A stretch of DNA of 64,000 bases, taken from assembly GCA_014896255.1 (NCBI GenBank), contig JADBKT010000033.1, forward strand, positions 124,001 to 188,000. Reading direction: 5' to 3'. The notes beneath the pieces were generated by a model. That model was not told the origin of the DNA. It searched no databases and saw only the letters and a program-made list of their open reading frames with translations. Of the stretch, positions 25,393 to 34,228 are shown one piece after another. The stretch's first letter is position 1. The number at the start of each line of letters is the position of its first letter. Position numbers and translations under genes: made by a program. The DNA is from Hydrogenibacillus sp. GTDB taxonomy: Bacteria > Bacillota > Bacilli > Thermicanales > DSM-22653.

Positions 25393-27180
25393 CTAGACCG
25401 TTTCCAACCGCTCGACGACCGCCGCGACCAAGGCGTCGGCCTTGCCCTCCGCCTCCGCTTTCGTCTCGGCGACGGCGCCGGCGTAAATCTTGATCTTCGG
25501 CTCCGTGCCGCTCGGGCGCACGGCGACCCACGAGCCGTCGTCGAGCACGTATTTCAGCACGTCCGATGCCGGGAGCGTCAAGCGGCGCTCGGTCCACTTT
25601 CCGTCGGATTCCCGCCGTACGGCCAGACCGGCGAGATAATCCTGTCTTTCGACGACGGGACGCGCGCCGACGGTTTCCGGCGGCCGATCGCGCAGATCGG
25701 CCATCATGCGCCCGATGCGCGCTGCCCCTTCCGGCCCTTTTAACGTCATAGCGACGAGCCGCTCGACATGCGCCCCGTATTCGGCGAACAGCCGGTCCAC
25801 CGCCTCGAGCAAGGTCCGCCCGTGGGCCTTGTGATATGCGGCGACCTCGGCGAGCAGGACGACCGCCTGGACGGCGTCTTTGTCGCGGACGAAATCGCCC
25901 GCCAGGTAGCCGTAGCTCTCTTCGTAGCCGAAGACGAACGTATGCGCGCCCGTACGCTCGAATTCGCCGATTTTCTCTCCGATGAACTTAAAGCCCGTGA
26001 GCACGTCGATCACCGTCAGTCCGTGCCGCTCGGCGATCTTCCGCCCGAGTTCGGCGGTGACGATCGTCTTCACCACGGCGCCGTTTTCGGGGAGCGTCCC
26101 CAGCGCCGCCCGCTGGGTCACGAGGTAATCGAGCATGAGCGCCCCCAGCGTATTGCCGTTCAGCAACACATAATCGCCGGAAGGGGTGCGCACCGCCGCA
26201 CCGACGCGATCGACGTCGGGATCGGTGGCCAGGGCGATGTCCGCGTTGAGCCGCTTCGCGGTCTCGATGGCCAGCGCGAAGGCGTCCGGTTCTTCCGGAT
26301 TCGGCACGCGCACCGTCGGAAATGCGCCGTCCGGGGCGGCCTGTCCATCGACGAGGTGAACGTTCGTAAAGCCGGCCGCCCGAAGCGCCGCCATGACCGG
26401 CCGCGCGCCCGTGCCGTGCAGCGGGGTGTAGACGATCACGAGCCGGTTCCCGATATCGCGCACGATGTCCGGACGCACGACGAGGCCGGCAATGCGTTCG
26501 ATATAGGCGCTTTCCACCGCCGGGTCAATGTCGCGGATCAGGCCCTTCTGGCGACCTTCGGCGACGGGCATCGCCGGAACGCTGAAGACGTCTTCGATTT
26601 CCGCGATCTCCGCCATCAGGCGGTCGGCGAACGCCGGCGTGATCTGGCCGCCGTCCGCGCCGTACACTTTGTAGCCGTTGTACTCCGGCGGGTTGTGGCT
26701 GGCGGTGATGACGATTCCCGCGTCGGCGCCGAGATGCCGGACGGCGAACGAAAGCTCCGGCGTCGGCGTGACGTCCGGGAAGAGCCGGGCGATGACGCCG
26801 TGAGCGGCGAGCACTTCCGCCGCGGCCTCGGCAAAGGCCCGAGACATCCGCCGCGAGTCGTAGGCGATGACGACGCTGGGCGTTTTGTTTCGCGCCTCGA
26901 CCGTCGCCTTAAGATACCGGGCCAAGCCCGCCGTTGCCCGGCGGACGACGTAGACGTTCATGCGGTTGGTGCCGGCGCCGAGTTCGCCGCGCATGCCGCC
27001 GGTCCCAAAAGCGAGATGGCGGTAAAAGCGGTCGACGATCTCCGCGTCCTGGAGTTGCTGAAGCTCGGCGCGCATCTCCGCAGAAAGCGGTGCTTGAAGC
27101 CACTCCCGGTAGCGTCTTCGGCTCACCGTCCGAATGGTTTCGGCGGCGGTCGCGTCGTGCGGACGAGACATTGCCTCCAT
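25393..27180 (-). CDS. pgcA: Alpha-phosphoglucomutase / phosphomannomutase
   Basis: A 595-residue alpha-D-phosphohexomutase interconverting glucose 1- and 6-phosphate, feeding UDP-glucose for wall and lipid glycosylation. Motifs: N-terminal FGTGGMRGELGAGTNRMN, phosphoserine loop ITASHNPPEYNGYKVYG, magnesium loop ATDPDVDRVG, sugar loop GYEESYGYL and C-terminal phosphate site RPSGTEPKIKIY. Length is close to Bacillus PgcA (about 565-580). ATG 27180 follows GGAGGG. A TATAAT -10 box is seen upstream at 27228-27233 and a terminator follows. Confidence 0.95.
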   Translation of the reverse strand: MEAMSRPHDATAAETIRTVSRRRYREWLQAPLSAEMRAELQQLQDAEIVDRFYRHLAFGTGGMRGELGAGTNRMNVYVVRRATAGLARYLKATVEARNKTPSVVIAYDSRRMSRAFAEAAAEVLAAHGVIARLFPDVTPTPELSFAVRHLGADAGIVITASHNPPEYNGYKVYGADGGQITPAFADRLMAEIAEIEDVFSVPAMPVAEGRQKGLIRDIDPAVESAYIERIAGLVVRPDIVRDIGNRLVIVYTPLHGTGARPVMAALRAAGFTNVHLVDGQAAPDGAFPTVRVPNPEEPDAFALAIETAKRLNADIALATDPDVDRVGAAVRTPSGDYVLLNGNTLGALMLDYLVTQRAALGTLPENGAVVKTIVTAELGRKIAERHGLTVIDVLTGFKFIGEKIGEFERTGAHTFVFGYEESYGYLAGDFVRDKDAVQAVVLLAEVAAYHKAHGRTLLEAVDRLFAEYGAHVERLVAMTLKGPEGAARIGRMMADLRDRPPETVGARPVVERQDYLAGLAVRRESDGKWTERRLTLPASDVLKYVLDDGSWVAVRPSGTEPKIKIYAGAVAETKAEAEGKADALVAAVVERLETV

Positions 27181-27227
27181 CGACTTCCCTCCCCATGACC
27201 GTATGGAGATACGCCGATGCTATCCAG

Positions 27228-27256
27228 ATTATACCGTTTCTCTTTGGCCGACGGAA
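27228..27256 (-). promoter_or_regulatory. Probable promoter of pgcA
   Basis: TATAAT (27228-27233) with a weak -35 TTCCGT (27251-27256) 17 bases upstream on the minus strand. It lies 48 bases before the pgcA start and just after the merA stop. Confidence 0.5.
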
Positions 27257-27276
27257 GTTCACGTCCGATCATGGAT

Positions 27277-28734
27277 TTATCCTGCACAGCACGACCGCGG
27301 CGCCGGCGCCGCGTCAGCGTTCAGCGCGGCCAGGCGAAGCCCCTCGCCCATCGTCAAATACGCCGCCAACGTCTCCCGGAAGGCCTCCAGCGCAAGCCCG
27401 TGATCGATCGCCAGTTGCACCGGCAAGATCAGCTCTTCGGCGTGTAAAGCGGCGATCTCCGCGCCGATGAGCCTTCCACCCGCCCGCTCGGCGACAAGGC
27501 GGATGAACCCGTCGGTCACGCCTTCAACGGCCGTCCGGACGACGTCCGACGCCGCCACCGTGCCGACGACGACGTCCAGACCGCGCGCACGGGCCTCGTA
27601 TTCGTCAAGCCCCACACGCGCAAGCGGCGGGTCAAGAAACAACACTTCCGGCACCGCGCCGGAAAGCGTCTTCGACGAACCGGTCAACGCATTTTCCGCG
27701 GCGAGCGCCCCGCTGCGCGCCGCCACGTAGACGAATTGCGGCATCCCGGCCACGTCTCCGGCGGCATAGACCGCCGGATGGGTGGTGCGAAAAGACGCAT
27801 CCACGCGCACCGCGCCCGATGGGTCGACGGCGATGCCCGCCGCCTCGAGATTGAGCGCGGCGGTGTTGGGCTCGCGCCCGACGGCGACCAGCAACCGTTC
27901 GGCGTGGAGCGAAAGCGCCTTCGCCTCCGATCCGCCCACCTGCACCACCAACGTGGCCCCTTCCGCCGTGCGCTTCATGCCAAGCGGCGTAGCCTCGAAG
28001 ATAAAGTCGACGCCGCGCGCCGTCAAGCGGTTGTGCACGAGCGCGGCCGCTTCCGCCGACCATTTCGGCAAAAGCCGCTGTCGACGCGTCACCACCGTGA
28101 CCCGGCTGCCGAGGGCCGAGAAGGCCCCGGCGAGTTCCAAGCCGACCGCACCGGCGCCGAGGATGATGAGCGATGTCGGCACGCGTGCGGTGCGCACGGC
28201 GTCGTCGCTCGTCCACAGATCGACCGCGTCCGCACCGGGAAGATCCGGGATGCGCGGTCTCGACCCGGTGGCGATCAGCGCCCGACGAAACGTCCGGCGC
28301 TCCACGCGTCCGTCCGCCCGCTCGATGCGCACCGCGTCGGGCGTCTCAAAGGCCGCCCGTCCGAAGACGACGTCGATGCCGTAGTAGGCGGCGACGTCAG
28401 CGTATTTTTCCTGCCGAAGCCGATCGATGAGGACGTCCCGCCAGGCGAACATGCCGCTTGCGTCGATCGGCGCCCCCGCCACGTTCGTCTGCGACCCGTC
28501 TTGCTCGACGCCGGCGGCATGCGTCGAGGATGACGCCAGCCAAGGAAAGCGCCGCTTTCGCGCGGCCGTATCGGCGGCAAAGACGAGCACCTTGGACGGC
28601 ACACAGCCGACGTTCAGGCACGTTCCGCCGATGGGCCCCGCTTCCACGATGAGCGCTGTTCGGCCAAGTTCTCGGGCTTTGATCGCCGCGGCGAAGGCAG
28701 CGCTGCCGCCGCCGATGATGAGGAGATCAGTCAC
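27277..28734 (-). CDS. merA: Mercuric reductase-like flavoprotein
   Basis: A 485-residue pyridine nucleotide-disulfide oxidoreductase. GTG 28734 gives MTDLLIIGGGSAAFAAAIKA, with the redox pair in GGTCLNVGCVPSK (Cys39, Cys44). The C-terminal vicinal cysteines SCCAG (Cys482-Cys483) are the hallmark of MerA, which reduces Hg(II) to volatile Hg(0) using NADPH; ordinary lipoamide or glutathione reductases lack them. It has no N-terminal heavy-metal-associated domain. It overlaps merR by eight bases and no merT, merP or merB is adjacent, so mercury uptake would rely on other routes. A region around residues 65-90 is a short Ser/Gly-rich insertion. Confidence 0.92.
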   Translation of the reverse strand: MTDLLIIGGGSAAFAAAIKARELGRTALIVEAGPIGGTCLNVGCVPSKVLVFAADTAARKRRFPWLASSSTHAAGVEQDGSQTNVAGAPIDASGMFAWRDVLIDRLRQEKYADVAAYYGIDVVFGRAAFETPDAVRIERADGRVERRTFRRALIATGSRPRIPDLPGADAVDLWTSDDAVRTARVPTSLIILGAGAVGLELAGAFSALGSRVTVVTRRQRLLPKWSAEAAALVHNRLTARGVDFIFEATPLGMKRTAEGATLVVQVGGSEAKALSLHAERLLVAVGREPNTAALNLEAAGIAVDPSGAVRVDASFRTTHPAVYAAGDVAGMPQFVYVAARSGALAAENALTGSSKTLSGAVPEVLFLDPPLARVGLDEYEARARGLDVVVGTVAASDVVRTAVEGVTDGFIRLVAERAGGRLIGAEIAALHAEELILPVQLAIDHGLALEAFRETLAAYLTMGEGLRLAALNADAAPAPRSCCAG

Positions 28735-29179
28735 GGCGTTCGCCTTCTTCGGCGTCCGCCATCCAGCGCTCGTCCGCCAAGCGGTCGATGATCGGACAGG
28801 CAAACAGCGCCTCGACGTGCGGACAGCGGGCCTCCAGGTCCAACAGCAGTTCCTTAAGCCGCGTGAGGCGCTCGATCTGCCGCTCCACCGCGGCGCGCTT
28901 ATCGCGGATAAAATCGCCGATATCCGCGCACCGGCCGGCGTCACGATCGACGATGCCGAGCAGGCGGTCGATCTCGTTCAATGTAAAGCCGAGCTCGCGC
29001 AACGTGCGGATAAACCGCAGCCGATCGACGGCCCCCGGCGCATACAGGCGATAGCCCCCTTCCGAGCGCGCCGACGGCCGGATGAGCCCGACGCGTTCGT
29101 AGTAGCGGATCGTCTCCCGGGAAAGCCTGCTTTGCGCCGCCAGCGCGCCGATCGTCAAGCGATCCGGCGTTTCGTTCAT
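28727..29179 (-). CDS. merR: MerR-family mercury-responsive regulator
   Basis: A 150-residue regulator with an N-terminal winged helix (LTIGALAAQSRLSRETIRYY), a dimer helix and the three conserved mercury-binding cysteines Cys84 (GRCADI), Cys119 (ARCPH) and Cys128 (FACPII). ATG 29179 has GGTGG about nine bases upstream; the GTG at 29191 lies directly on the Shine-Dalgarno and was rejected. First gene of merR-merA, so the regulator is autoregulated from the operator at 29201-29232. Confidence 0.93.
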   Translation of the reverse strand: MNETPDRLTIGALAAQSRLSRETIRYYERVGLIRPSARSEGGYRLYAPGAVDRLRFIRTLRELGFTLNEIDRLLGIVDRDAGRCADIGDFIRDKRAAVERQIERLTRLKELLLDLEARCPHVEALFACPIIDRLADERWMADAEEGERRD

Positions 29180-29200
29180 CGCACATCCCACCTTTCCCCC

Positions 29201-29232
29201 AGTATAAACCTTGGAGCATGCTCCAAAGTCAA
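29201..29232 (-). promoter_or_regulatory. mer promoter-operator
   Basis: TTGACT (29227-29232) and TATACT (29201-29206) are separated by 20 bases on the minus strand, the over-long spacer that MerR-type activators correct by twisting DNA. A perfect 16-base palindrome TTGGAGCATGCTCCAA (29211-29226) fills the spacer. The arms do not resemble the GTAC-rich dyads of well-known mer operators. Confidence 0.9.
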
Positions 29233-29255
29233 GGGGGGCGGGACAGGTCCGCGCG

Positions 29256-29732
29256 TTACTTGTGATACGTTTCGCCGCGAATGATCTTCATCGCCCGATA
29301 CAGCTGTTCAAACACGATGAGCCGCGCCAATTGATGGGGGAACGTCAGCGGAGAAAGCGACCAGACGAAATCGGCGCGACGTACCATTTCCCGGGAAAAC
29401 CCGGCGCTTCCGCCGATGAGCCAGGCCGTATGCGCGCGGCCGCGCGTCGCCCAGGCGTCGATCTGTTCGGCCAAATCCTCGGACGACAGCATCCGCCCGC
29501 GCGCATCGAGGACGACGGTGAACGCGCCTTTGGGCACCGCGGCCCAGACGGCTTCGCTTTCCTGGGCGATGCGCGCCGCCCGTTCGGCTTCGGAGAGCGA
29601 CTCCGGAACGGGCAAATCTTTGACTTCGATCTCCTCGACCGTCGCAAAGCGGCGGAGGCGCTTCTGATATTCATCGACGGCGGCCCGAAGCGGCGGCCGC
29701 ACTTTGCCCACGGCGACGACGCTCATGCGCAT
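29256..29732 (-). CDS. rlmH: 23S rRNA (pseudouridine1915-N3)-methyltransferase
   Basis: A 158-residue SPOUT-class methyltransferase acting on helix 69 of 23S rRNA in the assembled ribosome. It has the family start MRMSVVAVGKVRPPLRAAVD, the SAM knot WLIGGSAGFS and the C-terminal LSPLTFPHQLARLIVFEQLY ending IIRGETYHK. ATG 29732 is about ten bases after AAGGGA. It lies downstream of the htrA-type gene, as in the B. subtilis yycJ-yyxA-rlmH order. Confidence 0.96.
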   Translation of the reverse strand: MRMSVVAVGKVRPPLRAAVDEYQKRLRRFATVEEIEVKDLPVPESLSEAERAARIAQESEAVWAAVPKGAFTVVLDARGRMLSSEDLAEQIDAWATRGRAHTAWLIGGSAGFSREMVRRADFVWSLSPLTFPHQLARLIVFEQLYRAMKIIRGETYHK

Positions 29733-29785
29733 CCGGCATGCATCCCTTTCGGTCGGCGAGCGCCCACGCCGAGGCGATCGCCACT

Positions 29786-31000
29786 TTACGGCATCCGGCC
29801 GAGCGTCGCCGTCGCCTCCCGGCGCTCCCCGTCGCGGTAATAGACGATGCGGATCGTGTCGCCGACCTGTTTTTGCGTGTATAAGTATTTGCGCAGCGCG
29901 ACGCTGGCACCGATCGGGACGCCGTCTAAGCCGACGATGACGTCCATCTCCCGAAGCCCTGCCCGGTCCGCCGGGCCGAGCGGCGTCACGTCGACGAGCA
30001 CGACGCCTTGACGGACATCCGCCGGCAGGTGGAGCGTGCCGCGCCAATCGTCGGCCTCAAATTCCTGCAAGTCCTTCGGTCCGATGCCGAGATACGGCCG
30101 CTCCACGCGGCCGACGGCGGAGAGCGCCTGCAGGATCGGACGGGCAGAATTGGACGGGATGGCAAAGCCGATGCCCTCCACCCCGACTTCGCTGATCTTG
30201 GCGCTGGCGATGCCGATCACCTGGCCGGCGATGTTGAGCAGGGCGCCGCCGCTGTTGCCCGGATTGATCGCCGCGTCCGTCTGGATGACGTCCAATTCCC
30301 AATCGACGTGGCCGTCCCCGTTCAAATCCAGCGGGATGGTGCGGTTGGTGGCACTCACCACGCCGACCGTGACCGTACGCGAATAGTCCAGCCCCAGCGG
30401 ATTGCCGATGGCGATCGCCGGTTCGCCGACCCGGACGCGGTCGGAATCGCCGAAAGTCAGCACCGCGTACGCGCTCGTAGGGCGCGGGATGGCCAGCACG
30501 GCGAGATCGCTTAAGCGGTCGGCGCCGAGGATGTCGGCGCCGAGGCGGCGACCGTCCGGGAGCACGACCTCCACTCCGCCGGCTTCCTCGATGACGTGGT
30601 GGTTGGTGGCAATCCATAGGCGGCTCCCGTCGTCGTGAAAAATGATGCCCGATCCGGTGCCCTGCATCACCACGCCGCTTTTGCGCGACCAAAAATCGCT
30701 CTGCCTGGCGAGATTGACGACGCCGACGATGCCGTCTTCCACCCGTGAGACGACGTCGCTCACGGCGCTCGTGACCTCCACCGCCACCGGCGTCGGCGCC
30801 GGGCCTTGCCGCGCCGGCGTTTCCGACTCCGAAAGCGCCGCCGGCGGAGGCGCGCGCCTTACCCCGCGGTCGGCGATGACGTCTCCCCATCCGGCGGAGG
30901 CCAAAAAGACGATCAGGCCGCCGATCACGCCGCCGAACAGCGCCGGCCAAAAGCCGCTTCGCGGACGGCGCCGCTTACCGAACGACCGGAAAGGATCCAT
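29786..31000 (-). CDS. yyxA: HtrA/DegP-type membrane-anchored serine protease
   Basis: A 404-residue quality-control protease of the extracytoplasmic face. One N-terminal membrane anchor (about 17-36) follows a basic segment; the trypsin-like domain has ATNHHVIEE (His), LSDLAVLAIP (Asp) and NPGNSGGALLN (Ser); one C-terminal PDZ domain (about 300-395) includes GLREMDVIVGLDGVPI. ATG 31000 follows GGGGAG. It is the conserved companion of the walRK block in Bacillales (YyxA/HtrC). Confidence 0.95.
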   Translation of the reverse strand: MDPFRSFGKRRRPRSGFWPALFGGVIGGLIVFLASAGWGDVIADRGVRRAPPPAALSESETPARQGPAPTPVAVEVTSAVSDVVSRVEDGIVGVVNLARQSDFWSRKSGVVMQGTGSGIIFHDDGSRLWIATNHHVIEEAGGVEVVLPDGRRLGADILGADRLSDLAVLAIPRPTSAYAVLTFGDSDRVRVGEPAIAIGNPLGLDYSRTVTVGVVSATNRTIPLDLNGDGHVDWELDVIQTDAAINPGNSGGALLNIAGQVIGIASAKISEVGVEGIGFAIPSNSARPILQALSAVGRVERPYLGIGPKDLQEFEADDWRGTLHLPADVRQGVVLVDVTPLGPADRAGLREMDVIVGLDGVPIGASVALRKYLYTQKQVGDTIRIVYYRDGERREATATLGRMP

Positions 31001-31142
31001 CGCATCTCCCCACTTTCCCGGACGCGCCGGAAACCCGACCGGCGCATCCGGCTCTTGTGCTTTCCAGTCTGTCCCTTGTTCGGCACGGATAATCGGCGCC
31101 GCGGTCCGATCCGCCGTTTACGCCCTCCTTCGGCTGCCGACG

Positions 31143-31931
31143 TCAGAGCGAAAGAAGCGGCGAAGGCGCGTCCGGGCGGGCGACGTCGACGCGCGCATCG
31201 GCATCCGAGAGCACCGATTCGCGGACGAGAATGTCGACGACGGACAGGCGGGCGATCTCCGGCACGTTGTTCTCCTGGCTCAAATGCGCGAGGTGAATGC
31301 GGCGCGTCGTCTTGTGCACGACGTCCGCCAGAGCGTATGCCGCGTCGTCGTTCGACAGGTGACCGACGTCGCTCAAGATGCGCCGTTTGAGCGGCCACGG
31401 GTAGCGGCCCACCCGGAGCATGGCGACGTCGTGGTTCGCCTCAAAGACATAGGCCTCGGCCCCTTCGATCGCCGCTTTGACCCGTTCCGAGACGAAGCCC
31501 AGGTCGGTGAGATAAACGAGCGATGGTCCGCCGACTTCGGTGAAGCGGAACATCATCGGATCGACGGCGTCGTGCGATACGGCGAACGTCGACACTTCGA
31601 GGTCGTAAAACCGGTGGCGGGTGCCGGTGGGAAAAATATGTACGGGAACGTCCACGGGCGGGAGCTTCGGCTTTAAGGCGGCATACGTCGCGGCGTTCAT
31701 GTACAGCGGCAGCGGCGCCTTCTTCAGCAGGGCGTAAAGCCCCCGCACATGATCGTCGTGTTCGTGGCTGATCCAGATCCCGGACAGCGCCTCCAGCGAG
31801 ATGCCGAAGGCTTCGAGTGCCGATTCGACGCGCCGGGCGCTGATCCCGACGTCGATGAGGAAACGCGTCTTTTTCGCCTCGATCAAAAACGCGTTGCCCG
31901 TCGAGCCGCTGGCCAAAATGCTGTAGCGCAC
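31143..31931 (-). CDS. yycJ: Metallo-beta-lactamase-fold protein YycJ (WalJ)
   Basis: A 262-residue cytoplasmic metallo-hydrolase with HEHDDHVRG metal ligands, ASGSTGNAFLI at the start, and LTDLGFVSE, EANHD and LSDVGHLSNDDAA completing the site. In related bacteria it is a DNA exonuclease tied to the WalRK wall-homeostasis operon. GTG 31931 follows AAGGGG. Fifth gene of walR-walK-yycH-yycI-yycJ. Confidence 0.94.
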   Translation of the reverse strand: MRYSILASGSTGNAFLIEAKKTRFLIDVGISARRVESALEAFGISLEALSGIWISHEHDDHVRGLYALLKKAPLPLYMNAATYAALKPKLPPVDVPVHIFPTGTRHRFYDLEVSTFAVSHDAVDPMMFRFTEVGGPSLVYLTDLGFVSERVKAAIEGAEAYVFEANHDVAMLRVGRYPWPLKRRILSDVGHLSNDDAAYALADVVHKTTRRIHLAHLSQENNVPEIARLSVVDILVRESVLSDADARVDVARPDAPSPLLSL

Positions 31932-31967
31932 GGTATCCCCTTCTCCCGTTCTCTTTCTTCGTCACGT

Positions 31968-32726
31968 TCATCGAACCGTCGAGCTGTTTTGGGGCGTCAC
32001 CGGTATGGGCGTCCCCAAAAATCCGTTGGCGTCGATCGCCCGATCGCCGACGACGATGCGCCAGACGGGCACAAGAAACGGCGCGCTGTCTTTCGGCGTC
32101 ACGCGTCGATAGCCCGGGATGAACCGCTCGATGGCGCTCCCCGGGGGAATGAGCCCGCGGTCGGCGAGGGCGTATACGGCGACGTACGGAGAGATGAGCG
32201 AACGCGCCTCGCCGCCCTCGCCGACGGCGAACCGGTGGCCTTCGAGGCCGAGCGCGAATTCGCCGTCCAAGCGGGCACGGACGGTCGCATCGAAGATCGG
32301 AAATCCGTCCAGCGTCTGCCGCCACACCCCCCGGCCGCCGGCAAGCCACTCTCCCTCGGCTGAGAGCAGATGCTTCAGCGCTTCCCCGTCTTCCAGCGTC
32401 TTGAGCGGAACGCGTTCGCTGAACTCGATGTCGAACGCGCCGCTTGCCGGATCGTCGCGGATCACCCGCACCTTTTGGACGATGCGGTCGATTTCGGGCG
32501 TGCGGTCTTCGAGCGACCAATAGCGCATTTTCGGCGGCGTGCCCTTCCAGTCCGGGACGGTGAGCGAAAACTGAGTGAATTTGTTCTTCAAAAGTTCCGC
32601 CTCGCCCGACAAGCCGCCGCCGATGTACGCCGCTTCGCGGTTCGATTCGCTCCACAGCCAAAACAAAAACAGATCCAACAACAGGAAGGCGACGATGAGC
32701 ACTGTCTTGGCGCGTTCCCAATTCAC
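31968..32726 (-). CDS. yycI: WalRK regulatory membrane protein YycI
   Basis: A 252-residue single-pass protein (MNWERAKTVLIVAFLLLDLF, membrane helix about 7-24, then external domain), which with YycH holds WalK in check in B. subtilis and aids it in staphylococci. The GTG start at 32726 overlaps the yycH stop (GTGA). The sequence is poorly conserved; the start, length and place in the operon make the assignment. Confidence 0.9.
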   Translation of the reverse strand: MNWERAKTVLIVAFLLLDLFLFWLWSESNREAAYIGGGLSGEAELLKNKFTQFSLTVPDWKGTPPKMRYWSLEDRTPEIDRIVQKVRVIRDDPASGAFDIEFSERVPLKTLEDGEALKHLLSAEGEWLAGGRGVWRQTLDGFPIFDATVRARLDGEFALGLEGHRFAVGEGGEARSLISPYVAVYALADRGLIPPGSAIERFIPGYRRVTPKDSAPFLVPVWRIVVGDRAIDANGFLGTPIPVTPQNSSTVR

Positions 32727-34228
32727 CGCTGTCCGCCTCCTTCCCCGGTGCGCGTTTTCGGCGCGCCCGCGGCGTCCTCCCCGCCCGCCGGCGTAAGCTC
32801 GTCCGCGACGGTCAAAAAACGCGCCGCACCATCGCCCAGGGCGACATACAGGCCGGGGACGAGGCGAAACACCCCCGCCGTGCGCGTCGGCTGGGCCGCA
32901 TAAGCGACTTGTATGCGCGCGACGTCGGACGCCGGTCGACCCATCGCCTGAAGCGCCCGGGCGACGTCCCGGGCATCGGGAAGGAGGCGCGCGCCGTCTT
33001 CGTCCATCCCGAGCGGTCGATACAACCCGCGCTCATAGGATACGACCGAGCGCCCTTGCACGCCGACCGAAAGCAGGTACACCGAGGGCGCGCCATCCAG
33101 CACCGGCCAGCCGTCGACCGCCAAGTGAAACGCAAACTGGACTTCCGCGGCGCTTTCTCTGGCCGCGGCGAGGCGAAATTCGCCCGTCCAGCCCGCATGT
33201 CGGTTGACAAATTGAACGGCCGTCTCATAGGCATTCTCCGGCATCGGGCGCACCGGGCCGGTCACCGGCGCGAAATACTCAAGCATCCCGGCGCGCTCAT
33301 CGATCCTAAGGCTCCGCGCGCCGTCGGTGAACAGGCGCGAACCGTCCCGCTCCCGGGCCTGCCGCATGGCGGTCACATCGGTGATCAGCGCCTCGGCGGC
33401 CGACTCGGCGTCGATCGGCTGGAGACGAAGGACATACGTCGGAAGCGCCGAACCCGCCTCCGGCAGCGGCCGCCAAAACGCCTCCAATGCCGGCTCCCGG
33501 ACCGATGCCTCGGCTTCCGGAGCGGGCGTGACCGTCTCGGGCGCGTCCTTGCCGGTCGCGACCGGTATCCGGTGCGGGGGCACGCTCGGTGCACCGTCGG
33601 CGGTCGGCGTCGCCACGTCGATGACGTCCCGCCACGCGTCGATCGCCCCGTCCTGCGGCGCAAGCAGGTCTATCGCCTGTTTCCGGCCTTCGGACACGGC
33701 ATACACGACGGCGCGAAGCGCCGATCCCTCCCGCTCGACCCACAGCGCGTCGACGGCGGAGAGAGACGGCTTCGGCCACGTCGGAAAAAGCGCCTGCCAG
33801 ACGTTCGCCGGAAGACCCGACGGCCAGGACAGCCACAGCGCCGTTTTTGCCGACGGTCCGTTTTGCCCCGGATCGGCCGGTTCTTCCGACCCGCGCCCTC
33901 CGGCGGCATCCGTTTTGCGTGCGTCGCCCTCCGCAATCGCCTCCGGCGATTGCATGCGATCGACCTCCAGCCCGCGTACCCAAGCCCAAACCGCCGTGGC
34001 CTCCGAAGCTTCCGGCGCGATGAGCCAACGCCGATCGCCGTCGGCCACGCCGATCGCCGTCGGCTGTGCGAGCACGAGCGGGTCGCGCTCGCGGTCAAAA
34101 CGGATCGGCGCGGCATACGGCGTATCGTTGACGACGAGGCCGGGCGTCCCGACGAGCCACAGTTCGGCGCTCAACAACAGGCTCACACCGACCAGCGCAC
34201 TGAGGACGATGCTTTTCAGCCGGGCCAT
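32723..34228 (-). CDS. yycH: WalRK regulatory membrane protein YycH
   Basis: A 501-residue protein with one N-terminal membrane helix (ARLKSIVLSALVGVSLLLSA) and a large external domain. ATG 34228 lies six bases after GGGGAG and overlaps the walK stop by one base; the TTG three bases earlier is also possible. It is about 50 residues longer than B. subtilis YycH, through Ala/Gly/Glu-rich insertions near residues 90-120 and 215-240. It acts with YycI on WalK. Confidence 0.9.
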   Translation of the reverse strand: MARLKSIVLSALVGVSLLLSAELWLVGTPGLVVNDTPYAAPIRFDRERDPLVLAQPTAIGVADGDRRWLIAPEASEATAVWAWVRGLEVDRMQSPEAIAEGDARKTDAAGGRGSEEPADPGQNGPSAKTALWLSWPSGLPANVWQALFPTWPKPSLSAVDALWVEREGSALRAVVYAVSEGRKQAIDLLAPQDGAIDAWRDVIDVATPTADGAPSVPPHRIPVATGKDAPETVTPAPEAEASVREPALEAFWRPLPEAGSALPTYVLRLQPIDAESAAEALITDVTAMRQARERDGSRLFTDGARSLRIDERAGMLEYFAPVTGPVRPMPENAYETAVQFVNRHAGWTGEFRLAAARESAAEVQFAFHLAVDGWPVLDGAPSVYLLSVGVQGRSVVSYERGLYRPLGMDEDGARLLPDARDVARALQAMGRPASDVARIQVAYAAQPTRTAGVFRLVPGLYVALGDGAARFLTVADELTPAGGEDAAGAPKTRTGEGGGQR

